A stretch of DNA of 64,000 nucleotides from Rhodothermia bacterium (GCA_030427885.1 JAUICM010000005.1:186001-250000); one strand, 5' to 3'; positions 1 through 8,601 are shown, counted from the stretch's first letter. Numbers and translations are program-made. The notes: a model not told the origin generated them from the letters alone.

Positions 1-1117
1 CGGCCTTCAGGTACTCATCCGCATCCTCGGCAATACCCAGCGATCCCGCATACTGCGCCAGATTCTTATCCAGGGTATCAGGATCGAAGCCCATGCGGCG
101 CTTGCTGCGGATCGTATCCACCCAGTTGGAATATTCGCCGGCATCCAGGCTGTTCAGTTTCTTCTTGTCATCCCGGCCAACACCCTTGCCCATTTTAGAG
201 CCCGTCACCGTATTACGCTCACTGATCTCCCGTTCAGCCCTTAGCACGGTACGGCAGGCGAAATGATAGCCGGGGATCTTAGCCCCGTTCGGCAGGTTTT
301 TGGTCTTGATCTGCGAGATCTGCTCCGCCTGGGGCCACGGCGCGATCTCCCGTATCTTTTCAGGGTCATCATTATCGATGATACGATTCATCTCTATAAC
401 AAGCTCACTCACTTTAATACGCCGCCCGTGCATATGGCGACACACTTCCGTAGTACGGTGATCCAGCTGAGCCTCCACAACCGCCCATTCAATTTCGGCA
501 CGCACCATTCCGTTGATGCTTCCAAACTCACGCGACCGGGTTACCACATGATCAGCATATCCTTCCCAGTAGCGGAAGCTCTGCACGTTGTACTTCTTGG
601 CAAACTCATCCATGAACAGCTTGCCCGCTTCCTCACGGTTCAGGCCGCCCTCAATGATCTGCTTTCCAAACTCCCTGATTTTATCCTGCAGCTGATCGTC
701 AAAATGGTGGAGTACCGGGTAGGTGGCATAGCGTTCCAGCGCAGCCAGGGCGCGGGTGTCCACAATGTTAAAGGTAGGTTTAAAAGCGAGAATGCCCTCC
801 ATTCCTGCCACATAACTGCTCGTCTGCAATTCCAGCATATCTGCAGCCACATCATTGGCAAAGGAAGGACCGAGCCGAACCCGCAGTTGTGCGATCATCT
901 GGTCCAGTGCTTCCTCTGTAAACGCCTCCCGGTTATTCACCGCCCGGATCACATCCCGTATCGCCTCCGTAGTCGCATCATTCCACGAACGGATCAGCAA
1001 ATCCTGCAACTCCGCCGAGATCCGGTCATACTCATCCTTCCTCACCAACGCCCATATCTTCCGCGCCTCAATGATCCCCTTCGTAACCAGATAATATTTC
1101 CTCAGATCCTGAAGCAT
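1..1117 (-). CDS. Phage head morphogenesis protein, MuF-like (3' end outside window)
   Basis: Reading the minus strand from the ATG at 1117, the frame stays open to the window edge (about 372 codons), so the C-terminus is missing. The protein begins MLQDLRKYYLVTKGI and is mostly helical. Around residues 220-250 it has the MuF signature region: a VVEAQLDHRTTEVCRHMHGR stretch with the typical D-x-R-T-x-x-C pattern, followed later by a FACRT segment. MuF (SPP1 gp7 family) proteins are minor capsid or injected proteins encoded just after the portal gene, and that is the order seen here. It starts 5 bp after the preceding small ORF ends. Codon use and GC match the other phage late genes. The family call is from motif and position; the exact subfamily is uncertain. 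Confidence 0.8.
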   Translation of the reverse strand, partial: MLQDLRKYYLVTKGIIEARKIWALVRKDEYDRISAELQDLLIRSWNDATTEAIRDVIRAVNNREAFTEEALDQMIAQLRVRLGPSFANDVAADMLELQTSSYVAGMEGILAFKPTFNIVDTRALAALERYATYPVLHHFDDQLQDKIREFGKQIIEGGLNREEAGKLFMDEFAKKYNVQSFRYWEGYADHVVTRSREFGSINGMVRAEIEWAVVEAQLDHRTTEVCRHMHGRRIKVSELVIEMNRIIDNDDPEKIREIAPWPQAEQISQIKTKNLPNGAKIPGYHFACRTVLRAEREISERNTVTGSKMGKGVGRDDKKKLNSLDAGEYSNWVDTIRSKRRMGFDPDTLDKNLAQYAGSLGIAEDADEYLKA

Positions 1118-1121
1118 TAGA

Positions 1122-1310
1122 TTAGGAGTCGTATTCGTGTGCCAGAAGGATTTTTATGTCTACAAAAAACGGATCTCCATGCTTATCGATAACAAATTCA
1201 GGAGCCATACCAGCAATTTTCATATTGGATTCTTTCTCAAACTCTATAAGAATTTTAGAAAGCTCTGATTCTGTCTTTGTTTTGAGTTCGCTTATTTTCG
1301 AAACATCCAT
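1122..1310 (-). CDS. Small hypothetical protein in the phage late module
   Basis: A 62-residue protein starting MDVSKISELKTKTESELSKI, between the portal gene and the MuF gene and on the same strand. It is charged, with a helical N-terminal half (residues 1-35), and has no signal peptide or membrane segment. Its base composition is more AT-rich than its neighbours, suggesting a recently acquired gene. It is preceded by AT-rich heptamer-type repeats that run up to its ATG. I do not recognise the family. It could be a small accessory head or regulatory protein, or a selfish insert unrelated to morphogenesis. Confidence 0.55.
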   Translation of the reverse strand: MDVSKISELKTKTESELSKILIEFEKESNMKIAGMAPEFVIDKHGDPFFVDIKILLAHEYDS

Positions 1311-1422
1311 AATTCAACATTTATAATTCATCATTTACAATTCCGGGCAAAGCTTGCCCGGCGCTTCGTTCATTTCCCGTTCATTTTTCGATTTCCCGCA
1401 CGCAAAACCAAAAAACGTCACA
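1311..1422 (-). repeat. AT-rich heptamer repeat leader and a small GC-rich palindrome
   Basis: The gap before the 62-residue gene contains about five degenerate 7-bp units (minus-strand pattern like aattata/aatgttg/aattatg) ending at its ATG at 1310. Further upstream, at about 1344-1362, a perfect inverted repeat (ccgggcaa, agc loop, ttgcccgg) is present without a T-run, so it is not a canonical terminator. Confidence 0.55.
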
Positions 1423-2832
1423 TTAATCGCGCGAAGCCGCCAAACGCTTTCTGAGCTGAATTAGCTCATTTACATTCTGTTCCAGATTCGCACTGCTTCC
1501 CAGCCGGCTCATAGCGTCCTCATCCAGAGCAGGATATCCAAGATCCTCACGGGCTTCCTCCGGAAGAATAACACCATGCTGCAAAAGAATACCCGCGATC
1601 GTGGCATCCACTTCCGGATCAGTGATATCCAGTCCAATAAATTCAATCTTCCATTTATGATCGCCAAAGGTGGGCAGGATCGTCCGGTTATAGAAATCAG
1701 CGATTCGGCTCCGTTTAGGTCCGGCCTCAATCTGCTCAAATAAAGAAAGCTGTTCTTTGGTCTCATTACCTCCGCCAAGCTGGCCGGCCGTAACCACGCC
1801 AGCCATACGCGGTGGCAATCCATGTGAGCTGATCACCATATCCCGCGCCTGCTCCCGGATCTTACCCATAAAATCATTCTTGGTACCAAAATCCATTTCC
1901 AGCTTCTCGATCTTCACCTTCACCTGTGGATCGTCCGTATCGAAGATCAGGGTACGCCCGGCGTTCTTTGTACCGGTGGCCTGACTGGCAAGGAAGCTGC
2001 GCAGGCTCTGCTTCGCTTCCGGAGAAAGCTTTCCACCCTCCACGATCACCGCAAACTTAGCCACCAGCTGATTGCGGAACAGGCTGATGTTGAACTCCAC
2101 TGCCGAACGGTCCAGCAACATATCCGCCAGGGCGGGCACCCATACCGGCATCCCGTAGAAATCACTGGCCGGGTCGTAGGTATAGTAGTGCAGGATCTCA
2201 TTCTCTTTGCCCTTCTTCATGCCGAACTTGGAAAACTCCACATTATCACCGGGCTGGTTCGGCTTTGGTACCTGGTAATACTTACGTCCATTCTTGCCCG
2301 AACGGAAATTAACCATGCGCTGATGATACAGGTTGCCGATCTCGGTACCTCCATAGGTACGCGCGACCTCATTCACAAAGTTACCCGACCATTCCAGATC
2401 CACGGCGCTCTTGTAAGCGATCTTATCAAAGGAGTCGACGGGGTCTTCATTAGGTTTATTCAGGAAATCCGTGATCTTTTTGTGCGCAGCGTCCGGTTCC
2501 TTGTTTTCATCATCAGTAACCAGCCGCCATCCGAGGCCAGTGATTACAGCCGCCTTCACGTAGATGGCACGACGGTGCCAGATATTCAGATCCATCCACG
2601 CCAGCAGGTCACTGAAGTTGAGGCGAGGCTCCACCCACGGCTTATAATTATTCTTGGTATCTACCTTCGCCTGAGAGCTCTTGCTCACCTGCGTCTGGCC
2701 GATATGCCCCGCCTTGGTTTCCAGATCAATGAACCAGCTCTCCGCCGCATCACCCTGGATCACTTCCGCATAGGCGTATTTCCTTAGCTCTTCACTTTGT
2801 GCCTCTGTTCCTGTGTGCCTTTCTTTTTCCAT
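1423..2832 (-). CDS. Phage portal protein (PBSX/HK97-like)
   Basis: A 469-residue protein, the usual length for a portal. Recognisable parts are the N-terminal wing (residues about 60-130), the central DPASDFYGMPVWVPAL segment (about 225-240) with the following LLDRSAVEFNISLFRNQ helix typical of PBSX-family portals, and a C-terminal stem/crown region rich in charged residues. The portal forms the ring at the capsid vertex through which DNA is packaged. The gene begins one base inside the large-terminase stop codon (TAATG), so the two are translationally coupled. Gene order terminase-portal-MuF is standard for Mu-like and other tailed phages. The assignment is from sequence pattern plus position. 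Confidence 0.88.
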   Translation of the reverse strand: MEKERHTGTEAQSEELRKYAYAEVIQGDAAESWFIDLETKAGHIGQTQVSKSSQAKVDTKNNYKPWVEPRLNFSDLLAWMDLNIWHRRAIYVKAAVITGLGWRLVTDDENKEPDAAHKKITDFLNKPNEDPVDSFDKIAYKSAVDLEWSGNFVNEVARTYGGTEIGNLYHQRMVNFRSGKNGRKYYQVPKPNQPGDNVEFSKFGMKKGKENEILHYYTYDPASDFYGMPVWVPALADMLLDRSAVEFNISLFRNQLVAKFAVIVEGGKLSPEAKQSLRSFLASQATGTKNAGRTLIFDTDDPQVKVKIEKLEMDFGTKNDFMGKIREQARDMVISSHGLPPRMAGVVTAGQLGGGNETKEQLSLFEQIEAGPKRSRIADFYNRTILPTFGDHKWKIEFIGLDITDPEVDATIAGILLQHGVILPEEAREDLGYPALDEDAMSRLGSSANLEQNVNELIQLRKRLAASRD

Positions 2833-4325
2833 TAGTAATATACCTCTGCGCTTACAGTTTGAATTTCTCCATTAAGTCGACGTATCGCCCGGTTGCCCAT
2901 TTCCATTGCATCAGGCCCATCATCGGTATTGTTTGTGACCGAGCTGTCAAAATTCAGGAACTGGGTTTTTAGCCGGTCCATGTCGCTGCCCTTCACAAAA
3001 CGGAAGAAGCCATTTTCGATACCGGCCTGCAGTCTCATGATCCTGGTATTCTTGGCAGCCTTATTCGTCATCATTAAAATGGAGCTGATAAAACCATATC
3101 CTTTTCCATTCTCCAATGCATAGAGCTGGAACTTGTCGCGCAGCAACACCTGGAAACCGTTGCCCTCAACCACCACCTTATGGGGCTGGTAGGTATCAAA
3201 TAAAGAAAACCCTGTACGGGTCATTTGGTTTATAGTGGTACGCCGAACCCATGCATGCATCACATCCACATGCTTGCCGTCATGAGTCAAACCCATCACC
3301 AGCCAGGGCTTGGTATCATGGCCCTCAGTCGATCCCACAGAAGGATCATTCACCATCACAGTATATTTATAGGAAGGCTCCGGGCGGTCGATCATGGCAA
3401 ACCAGTCCTCTTGGAAATCATCCTGCTCACTCGATATGATCGTGAGCAGATACTCCCGCGCATACTTTACCTGGCCGATCGTTTCTTTTATTTGGTTCAG
3501 CACTTTCTTCGGAAAACTTTTAGGGTGTGTAGCCCGGCCATTATCCTGCTCCGCTGAGATACTGATCGTATGCACCGCCTTATTGGCCAGAAGCCTTGCA
3601 TCAATATCATCCCTGGCCAGTTTGTTGGTTTCAACAATGAGCTGCCACCAGCCCTTCAGATCCAGGGCGTTCAGGATATCCCCGAACAAGGCATCCTCAC
3701 GCTTGTCTACATTCTTTTTGTTCTTCACACTGTCCAGGCTTTCAATATCCACCACCATGATGATCTTAGCCCTGTGCTGTAAATACTTTCGGCCACGCTT
3801 AAAGGAGCGCCATGAACCCGCTTCGGTCTTAACTCCGCCTTTAGTGACAAAAGAATCCTCAGACCACTCCAAACCTCTCTGCTCGCCGAAGTCAGCCTCG
3901 ATCCTCGGATTGCTTTCCAGTTCTGTTTTTATACTCAATAGCATAAGCACCGACTGATCATCGGTATCGCTTAGTACCGGCAGGTAGCGGGTGCGTTTAA
4001 AAAGAATAGACTGCAAGGCGTACGCCACGGAATTCCAGGTTGATTTCCCCAGCCCGCGATAGCCCCGTATCTGGATGGTTTTGTTTTTAACCCTCAGCAG
4101 ATCCTCGGCTATTTGCCTGTGTCCGGATTCCACCTCTCCCTCAAAGTGATGGGGCAGGTAGGTCTTAGCAAAGTATTCCAGATCGGTTTCTGCCCGTTTC
4201 CTGCGCTCCGCTTTCGCTCCCAGCGACACATCCATGAAGGGCTTAACATCCTGCTGAATACGCAGGAGCAGCTCTTCGGCCTGCTTCTGATAATCTTTAT
4301 CTGAGATCCAGCGATTATTGGCCAT
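2832..4325 (-). CDS. Phage terminase large subunit
   Basis: A 497-residue DNA-packaging motor. The ATPase half carries a Walker A (GYRGLGKS, residues 88-95) and a Walker B-like hydrophobic strand ending IIMVVDIES around residue 190. The C-terminal nuclease half shows the RNase-H-like acidic pattern: VNDPS near 330, VVVEGNG near 390, and a late DDGPDAME near 475. It is coupled to the portal gene (1-nt overlap) and overlaps the small-terminase gene by 11 nt. In transposable phages this enzyme performs headful packaging starting from integrated copies. There is no sign of truncation or frameshift. Confidence 0.92.
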   Translation of the reverse strand: MANNRWISDKDYQKQAEELLLRIQQDVKPFMDVSLGAKAERRKRAETDLEYFAKTYLPHHFEGEVESGHRQIAEDLLRVKNKTIQIRGYRGLGKSTWNSVAYALQSILFKRTRYLPVLSDTDDQSVLMLLSIKTELESNPRIEADFGEQRGLEWSEDSFVTKGGVKTEAGSWRSFKRGRKYLQHRAKIIMVVDIESLDSVKNKKNVDKREDALFGDILNALDLKGWWQLIVETNKLARDDIDARLLANKAVHTISISAEQDNGRATHPKSFPKKVLNQIKETIGQVKYAREYLLTIISSEQDDFQEDWFAMIDRPEPSYKYTVMVNDPSVGSTEGHDTKPWLVMGLTHDGKHVDVMHAWVRRTTINQMTRTGFSLFDTYQPHKVVVEGNGFQVLLRDKFQLYALENGKGYGFISSILMMTNKAAKNTRIMRLQAGIENGFFRFVKGSDMDRLKTQFLNFDSSVTNNTDDGPDAMEMGNRAIRRLNGEIQTVSAEVYY

Positions 4326-4767
4326 GATATTTCCTTCCCTGTGCGCTTATGAATTCAGGCAGCAGTTCATGAAACAGCTCAACATGTTCGGGATGCTCAT
4401 GCACCAGGAATTCATTCAGGTCACCCATGATGTCGATCGTTTGCTGGCGCCGATCCTGATGGGTATTCATTTTCTCCCGCATCAGTTGAAGTTTGAAAAG
4501 CCCATCCTCGAATCCTTTTGGGAGCTGATCAACTTCAGTGAATTCCACTTTGGCGAGTTTGTCACGGATGATCCGATCGAGGATATCAATACTTTTGCGG
4601 GCAGAAGCGGAATAGGCTTTTACCTTTTCATCCCACTTGAATTTTTTCTTCCAGTTCGAAATGGTCTGCTCAGACACACCTACGATACGCGCGATCTCGT
4701 TTTGATCGGTTTTGTTCTTATATAATTCGAACGCCTCTGGTTCGGAGAAATGTGCTTTGCCGGCCAT
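4315..4767 (-). CDS. Phage terminase small subunit-like HTH protein
   Basis: A 150-residue protein with an N-terminal helix-turn-helix (NEIARIVGVSEQTISNWKKK, about residues 22-42). It resembles the DNA-recognition domain of gpP/Mu-like small terminases. A long helical middle and a short C-terminal tail follow, which would oligomerise and contact the large subunit. It overlaps the large terminase by 11 nt. The function follows from position and architecture; similarity to one named small-terminase family is not certain. Confidence 0.75.
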   Translation of the reverse strand: MAGKAHFSEPEAFELYKNKTDQNEIARIVGVSEQTISNWKKKFKWDEKVKAYSASARKSIDILDRIIRDKLAKVEFTEVDQLPKGFEDGLFKLQLMREKMNTHQDRRQQTIDIMGDLNEFLVHEHPEHVELFHELLPEFISAQGRKYHGQ

Positions 4768-4846
4768 AATAGATATTGGGTCTGGTTCACCAGTCCCAAG
4801 TTACGGGTGGCAGGGGTGAGTCTTCACGTAGCAGGCGGCTACGGAA

Positions 4847-5164
4847 TCAGCGCTTTCGGTGCAGGCGTGGGTAGATGATCCAGTCCAGGTTGTCGTAGCT
4901 CAGATCATACTCGGCCATGATCTTTTCTGCTGCCTTCGTCCAGCTCGTTTCCGCCTTCAGGGTAAAGAACTCACGGCGGATCTGCTCGTTGCGCTTTTGA
5001 AGCTGGATCTGCTCTTCTAAGCGTTTAGCCGCATGTTGTAGCGCAGCCACTCCGGCAGGCCCGAGTTCCTCTTCCAGCACACTCAACACCGGGCCGGGCT
5101 TGCGCTGGCCGGGGAAAAGATCTGCCTGGGTATGCTCTCGGTATGAAGTAGATGTGCTCGACAT
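4847..5164 (-). CDS. Hypothetical phage protein upstream of the terminases
   Basis: I start this at the ATG at 5164 (MSSTSTSYREHTQADLFPGQ), giving 105 residues. The frame is open upstream to a TTG at 5221, but that extension is poorer and runs towards a repeat tract. The middle (about residues 35-75) is predicted to be a charged coiled-coil-like helix. The C-terminus has several aromatic residues (LSYDNLDWIIYPRLHRKR). No family recognised. It sits at the head of the minus-strand late cluster, so a packaging, lysis or late-regulation role is possible but unproven. Confidence 0.6.
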   Translation of the reverse strand: MSSTSTSYREHTQADLFPGQRKPGPVLSVLEEELGPAGVAALQHAAKRLEEQIQLQKRNEQIRREFFTLKAETSWTKAAEKIMAEYDLSYDNLDWIIYPRLHRKR

Positions 5165-5227
5165 TGCCTCCACCAATATAGCGAACGGCAATGCCTGTGT
5201 CAACGCCTCACCACCTTGCAAATTGAA

Positions 5228-5267
5228 CCTAACAGCTAACAGCTAACAGCTAACGGCTAACAGCCAA
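5228..5267 (+). repeat. Heptamer repeat tract, ctaacag type
   Basis: Five to six tandem units of ctaacag (with one cggctaa variant). It lies upstream of a minus-strand gene, yet the repeat is in the same plus orientation as the copies in the early operon. Confidence 0.85.
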
Positions 5268-5287
5268 CCCCACACCCCTATCAACTC

Positions 5288-5434
5288 TCACTCTATCTTT
5301 TTCTCTTGCTCCATAAGTTTTATCAATCTATCCAATCTATTACTAACCCCAATAATGAGGAATGGGATCATGATCCAGGCAACCAACAGTACAAAGCTCG
5401 CAAATATCAGTAGTGTAATTATCTCTTCATTCAT
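5288..5434 (-). CDS. Small single-pass membrane protein
   Basis: A 48-residue protein starting MNEEIITLLIFASFVLLVAW. Residues about 6-30 form one strong hydrophobic helix, followed by a short basic/charged tail (NRLDRLIKLMEQEKKIE). The start is supported by a textbook Shine-Dalgarno site (AGGAGG) six bases upstream, unusual in this window. Its position between the repressor and the late genes would fit a holin, holin regulator or superinfection-exclusion peptide, but nothing in the sequence decides between these. Topology and gene reality are well supported; function is unknown. Confidence 0.7.
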   Translation of the reverse strand: MNEEIITLLIFASFVLLVAWIMIPFLIIGVSNRLDRLIKLMEQEKKIE

Positions 5435-5441
5435 CTCGGAA

Positions 5442-5447
5442 CCTCCT
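5442..5447 (-). promoter_or_regulatory. Strong Shine-Dalgarno site
   Basis: The minus strand reads AGGAGG followed by a short spacer and the ATG at 5434. It decides the start of the 48-residue membrane protein. Most other genes in the window have A-rich, SD-less leaders. Confidence 0.7.
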
Positions 5448-5566
5448 TTTAATTTTTAACTATAGATAGTAAGACCACCTGATCAGCAGTTCCTTACAAA
5501 CTTTTTTTCATAGGGGTGACATGGTGTGTCATGTTCGCCTTTATCTTTAAAGAAAAAAGCTAGCCA

Positions 5567-6016
5567 TCATGAATCATTATTCTTCTTTTCGGGAATCTCT
5601 AAATGCTCTTCAACCTTACCCAGAGCTTTATTTGCTGCTTCAGAAAGTATTAGAAAAATATCATTCCTTACCTGCATCGGAACGTCAAGTCCTCCTAACC
5701 TTCTGGTTAACTCAGCTATCAGAGCATTTGCCTCAGAATAAGTGCTCCTATACTGATACTCTAACTGATCCTCGTTAAGTAGAGAGAGTTCTTTCTTAAA
5801 CACTGGCCCCTCTCCATTAAGAAGCCAGTTCTGATTTAATTCTTCACATTTTGTGATAATCAATTTCAGATCAATTGAATCCCTTTTTTTCCAATTGGCT
5901 ACCGTAGGCTGGCTTACTCCTAAGAATTCAGCTAACGCGAGATCAGTATGGAAGCCGTACGCTTCCTTTACGCGTTGTAATATTTTTTTGTCAGATTTAA
6001 AATTATCGCTTGACAC
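5567..6016 (-). CDS. Phage repressor, CI-type HTH protein
   Basis: A 149-residue protein starting at GTG 6016 (MSSDNFKSDKKILQRVKEAY). Residues 10-70 match the N-terminal domain of phage CI repressors: an HTH around LALAEFLGVSQPTVANWKKR and the characteristic NWLLNGEGPVF ending. The rest is helical; there is no S24 autopeptidase domain, so it is not a LexA-like self-cleaving repressor. It is transcribed away from the plus-strand early operon, with a 67-bp shared control region. It is distinctly AT-richer than the early genes. It probably maintains lysogeny by blocking the early promoter. Confidence 0.8.
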   Translation of the reverse strand: MSSDNFKSDKKILQRVKEAYGFHTDLALAEFLGVSQPTVANWKKRDSIDLKLIITKCEELNQNWLLNGEGPVFKKELSLLNEDQLEYQYRSTYSEANALIAELTRRLGGLDVPMQVRNDIFLILSEAANKALGKVEEHLEIPEKKNNDS

Positions 6017-6083
6017 TTATTTAGTTTTGTTATAGATTTATTTCAGAATGCAATCAACACAGCATTAATTTAATTCAAGGAAT
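6017..6083. promoter_or_regulatory. Divergent repressor / early operon control region
   Basis: A 67-bp AT-rich spacer between the repressor start (GTG 6016, minus) and the first early gene (ATG 6084, plus). It contains a TAGTTTTG element at 6022-6029 resembling a Bacteroidota -7 box and a weak inverted repeat (aatgc ... gcatt). Operators are expected here, but none can be defined with certainty. Confidence 0.45.
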
Positions 6084-6362
6084 ATGGCAAAAATTATTGA
6101 TATAAACACCGTATCACGCAGAGCGGTGGGCGACCTCTTACCGTACGGCGGTCAGAGAATTGTTAAAAAGCGACTCTCTAAAAAAGGGATCAACGTCTCC
6201 CTTCCAACCATCACCAGGGCATTCAATCCCGAATACCCGATGAACGACAACTACGAGGCTATTCTCACCGAAGCGATCGCTTACACCGAAGAGGTGAAAA
6301 AGCGCCGCAAAATTCAGGTCAGCGACGACACCTACCAGCAACTATCCAGAACAGGGAGTTGA
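6084..6362 (+). CDS. Small probable DNA-binding protein, Cro/Ner-position
   Basis: A 92-residue basic protein starting MAKIIDINTVSRRAVGDLLP. Residues 25-75 (RIVKKRLSKKG through the AILTEAI helix) look like a small helical DNA-binding fold, with LPTITRAFNPEYP as a possible recognition helix and turn. It is the first gene of the plus-strand operon and diverges from the repressor, the place held by ner/cro in Mu-like and lambdoid phages. A Cro/Ner-like role is inferred mostly from position. Confidence 0.6.
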   Translation: MAKIIDINTVSRRAVGDLLPYGGQRIVKKRLSKKGINVSLPTITRAFNPEYPMNDNYEAILTEAIAYTEEVKKRRKIQVSDDTYQQLSRTGS

Positions 6363-6364
6363 GT

Positions 6365-6724
6365 ATGAAAACGTTAAATATTTCATCCAAAGACATGTAC
6401 AGTATCGCCACTATTGAATTCAGTTCATGCGCGATTCACTACGATGAAGAGCCAATCAATGGCTGGGAAAAGGTTCTTATCGGTAAGCGAAAGAAGGGCA
6501 AGGCATATTTCTATAAACCTGAAAAACACCCAGAATACGTTGATGGAAAAAATTGGCCTGAGATATGTGATTACCCACCTGTAAATGGTAATGTTCTTTC
6601 CCATGAAGGAGAATACCGGCCAGTGTCAGAGATTGTTCAATGGGTGCATAAGTTTGGTGGTTACATAATGATTGCTATCGATCATGAACTTGAATCAGAA
6701 TACTTCGATCGAAAGGCAGCATGA
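6365..6724 (+). CDS. Hypothetical phage early protein
   Basis: The ATG at 6365 (MKTLNISSKDMYSIATIEFS) is chosen over an upstream in-frame TTG at 6359 that overlaps the preceding stop codon. The 119-residue soluble protein has a mixed alpha/beta composition and a GYIMIAIDHELE segment near the C-terminus. It is AT-richer than flanking genes and uses different codons, as if acquired separately. Its stop overlaps the next start (ATGA). No family recognised. Confidence 0.65.
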   Translation: MKTLNISSKDMYSIATIEFSSCAIHYDEEPINGWEKVLIGKRKKGKAYFYKPEKHPEYVDGKNWPEICDYPPVNGNVLSHEGEYRPVSEIVQWVHKFGGYIMIAIDHELESEYFDRKAA

Positions 6725-7020
6725 GCAACTCCCGCCTAAACCACCAACAAGTCCGCACCGCACGCAAACACGGCCTGAGTGTGAAGCTCATCGCCGAACG
6801 CCTGGGATGCAGCGAGCGGCAGATACGCAGGATCTGCGAAGACGTAACATTGAGTGCCACCTACGAATGCAGCTGGCTCGGAACCGAATTCGAATACGTG
6901 GTATGGATGGGTTACCGCAACAACGGGCACAGCTACCGCCAGATCGGGCACATCTTCTGCCTCTCCCACGAACACATCCGGCAAACCCTAAACTCAAAAC
7001 TAGAAAAGGACGCAGCATAA
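6721..7020 (+). CDS. Double helix-turn-helix protein
   Basis: A 99-residue protein with two HTH-like units. One is near residues 12-40 (KHGLSVKLIAERLGCSERQI) and the second near 65-92 (HSYRQIGHIFCLSHEHIRQT). Both have the pattern of recombinase/sigma-type tri-helical HTHs. It overlaps the previous gene by 4 nt (ATGA) and ends 1 nt before the next, so it is part of one operon. It could regulate early-operon expression or bind phage ends. The DNA-binding prediction is fairly secure; the role is not known. Confidence 0.72.
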   Translation: MSNSRLNHQQVRTARKHGLSVKLIAERLGCSERQIRRICEDVTLSATYECSWLGTEFEYVVWMGYRNNGHSYRQIGHIFCLSHEHIRQTLNSKLEKDAA

Positions 7021-7021
7021 C

Positions 7022-8365
7022 ATGGGGACATTTCAAAACAAACTTAAAAAGCTGGTAAAAGAGCACGGCATCAACGGAGACCAGCAATCATTCTTCGGGA
7101 AGAGATACAGCAATTCAGGCGAAGGATACCTCTTCGAATTCCATGACGAAGAAAACGCCCAGGCACTTTATGAGAACCTGATGGAAATAGGCGTGGAAGA
7201 AGCACTAAAATTCTACACCCTGATGCACAAAGAGTCGATCGCTGAATCCGAAACTGACAGCTCTTCCAACGAAACTCAACACTCAACACTCAACACTCAA
7301 AACTCCGAAAACGAAAATGAGGGCCCCAACTCTGCAGAAGCAGACCTTGCAGCTGACAACTCACAGCCTGCAACTAAAAACAAAGGCGGCGCAGTGGCGA
7401 CTGTTCCGGGCAACAGCCAGACCACGGCCGCACCCTCATTCCACCTGAAAGAAGTATACGACGCCGAACGCGGCGAGATCGTAGCCCGCACGCCGGAACA
7501 GCAATCAGCAGCACACAGCCTGTACAGCCTCATGAAGATGGCGGATCTGGCACAGGCGATATTGTTAAAGAAGTTCTTTGATGGTGAGCACCATTTAGAC
7601 ATGGGTTATAGTACTAAGGATGAATTTTGTACTGCAGAGCTTGGAGAAAGCAGGCGTAATATCAACAGGAAGTTAAAAGTAGCCGAGCGGCTTGAGGGAT
7701 TGATCCCGATATCAGACGGGACACCGGTGTCCCGCTCGCTATTGTCTGAAAATCAATCTGAGCATCTTGAAGCTCTAAACGGCATAGGCCTTTCCAAGCT
7801 CTACGAAGTAGCAAAGGTCGAAGACGCCAACTTCGAAGAAGTGCTCACCACCGGTGTGGTCCACTTCGCCGACGGGCGCGAGATGAGCCTGGAAGACATA
7901 CGTCACCGCACCCGCAACGAACTCAGTCGGGAGCTCAAAGGCGAGATCGACGGCTACAAAAACCGCAACGCCAACCTGCTCGACAAAAAGAGCGAACTGG
8001 AAGCCGAGCTCAAAGAAGCACAGAAAGAGATCAATGAGCTGAAGCAAAAACAGGAAACAGCCGAACGGCTCGACCTGATGCACGGCACCAAAGCCGCTAC
8101 CCTGGAAGGACAGGAAAGGCTGATCGAATACGCCCACGAGGCGGTTCGGTTAGCCAATAAATACTTAACCAGGATCAGCCTGCCTGAAGACGCCCCGAAA
8201 GACCTGCAGATGGAAGTAGTAACTCTGCACCGCACCGTCGACGGTGGCCGGCAGGTACTACTCAATAACAACATGGACGCCTTCGCCGGCATCGAAGAAA
8301 CCCGCCCGACCGCCCTCGGAGCAAGCGACAACTTCGACGAAGAAACCGGCGAGATCCTCAACTAA
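7022..8365 (+). CDS. Large coiled-coil phage protein with a DNA-binding-like middle
   Basis: A 447-residue protein. Residues 1-75 are a small globular domain. Residues 76-150 are a low-complexity Ser/Asn/Glu/Ala linker that includes an in-frame heptamer repeat (HSTLNTQNS). Residues 170-225 contain a GYSTKDEFCTAELGESRRNI segment like that in plasmid and phage DUF3102/ParB-associated proteins, where a helix-turn-helix follows. Residues 295-350 are a strong coiled coil (LLDKKSELEAELKEAQKEIN), and the rest is helical. It may be a nucleic-acid-binding early protein. I do not recognise a close family. Confidence 0.68.
   Translation: MGTFQNKLKKLVKEHGINGDQQSFFGKRYSNSGEGYLFEFHDEENAQALYENLMEIGVEEALKFYTLMHKESIAESETDSSSNETQHSTLNTQNSENENEGPNSAEADLAADNSQPATKNKGGAVATVPGNSQTTAAPSFHLKEVYDAERGEIVARTPEQQSAAHSLYSLMKMADLAQAILLKKFFDGEHHLDMGYSTKDEFCTAELGESRRNINRKLKVAERLEGLIPISDGTPVSRSLLSENQSEHLEALNGIGLSKLYEVAKVEDANFEEVLTTGVVHFADGREMSLEDIRHRTRNELSRELKGEIDGYKNRNANLLDKKSELEAELKEAQKEINELKQKQETAERLDLMHGTKAATLEGQERLIEYAHEAVRLANKYLTRISLPEDAPKDLQMEVVTLHRTVDGGRQVLLNNNMDAFAGIEETRPTALGASDNFDEETGEILN
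7273..7304 (+). repeat. Heptamer repeat inside coding sequence
   Basis: Four to five tandem actcaac/actcaaa units lie in frame inside the coiled-coil protein gene and encode part of its disordered linker. Confidence 0.8.
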
Positions 8366-8432
8366 ACACTCAAAACTCAACACTCAAAACTAGAATGTCC
8401 CACTCAAAACTAAAAACTCAACACTCAAAACT
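8361..8432 (+). repeat. Heptamer repeat tract, actcaaa type
   Basis: About nine degenerate units (actcaaa, actcaac, actaaaa) between the coiled-coil gene and the next small gene, on the coding strand. Confidence 0.85.
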
Positions 8433-8466
8433 TGCCACAGAGCGGAGCGAGGCCAACCATCCCGCA

Positions 8467-8601
8467 ATGGTCATCCTGCTCCCAGAAGTATGCCGCTTCA
8501 AATTCGTAAGCGAACCCATGACCATCACCGCCATCCAGTTCGCCGAAGCCATCGGCCAGGCGCACCGCATGAACAAGATCACCCAAAAGAAAGTAGCCTG
8601 A
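8467..8601 (+). CDS. Small hypothetical protein
   Basis: I start at ATG 8467 (MVILLPEVCRFKFVSEPMTI), giving 44 residues. An upstream in-frame ATG at 8395 would translate the repeat tract and is unlikely. The stop overlaps the next start (TGATG), supporting a real coupled gene. The N-terminus is mildly hydrophobic but too short and interrupted to be a clear membrane helix. No family recognised. Confidence 0.5.
   Translation: MVILLPEVCRFKFVSEPMTITAIQFAEAIGQAHRMNKITQKKVA

Noticed and set aside
263-1120. Plus-strand 285-codon open frame
   Set aside because: It is the antisense shadow of the MuF-like gene, which reads through to the edge on the minus strand with a proper family motif.
8361-8432. 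Heptamer tracts as CRISPR or origin iterons
   Set aside because: 7-bp units without spacers occur in many gaps; too short and too scattered for CRISPR or a single origin.
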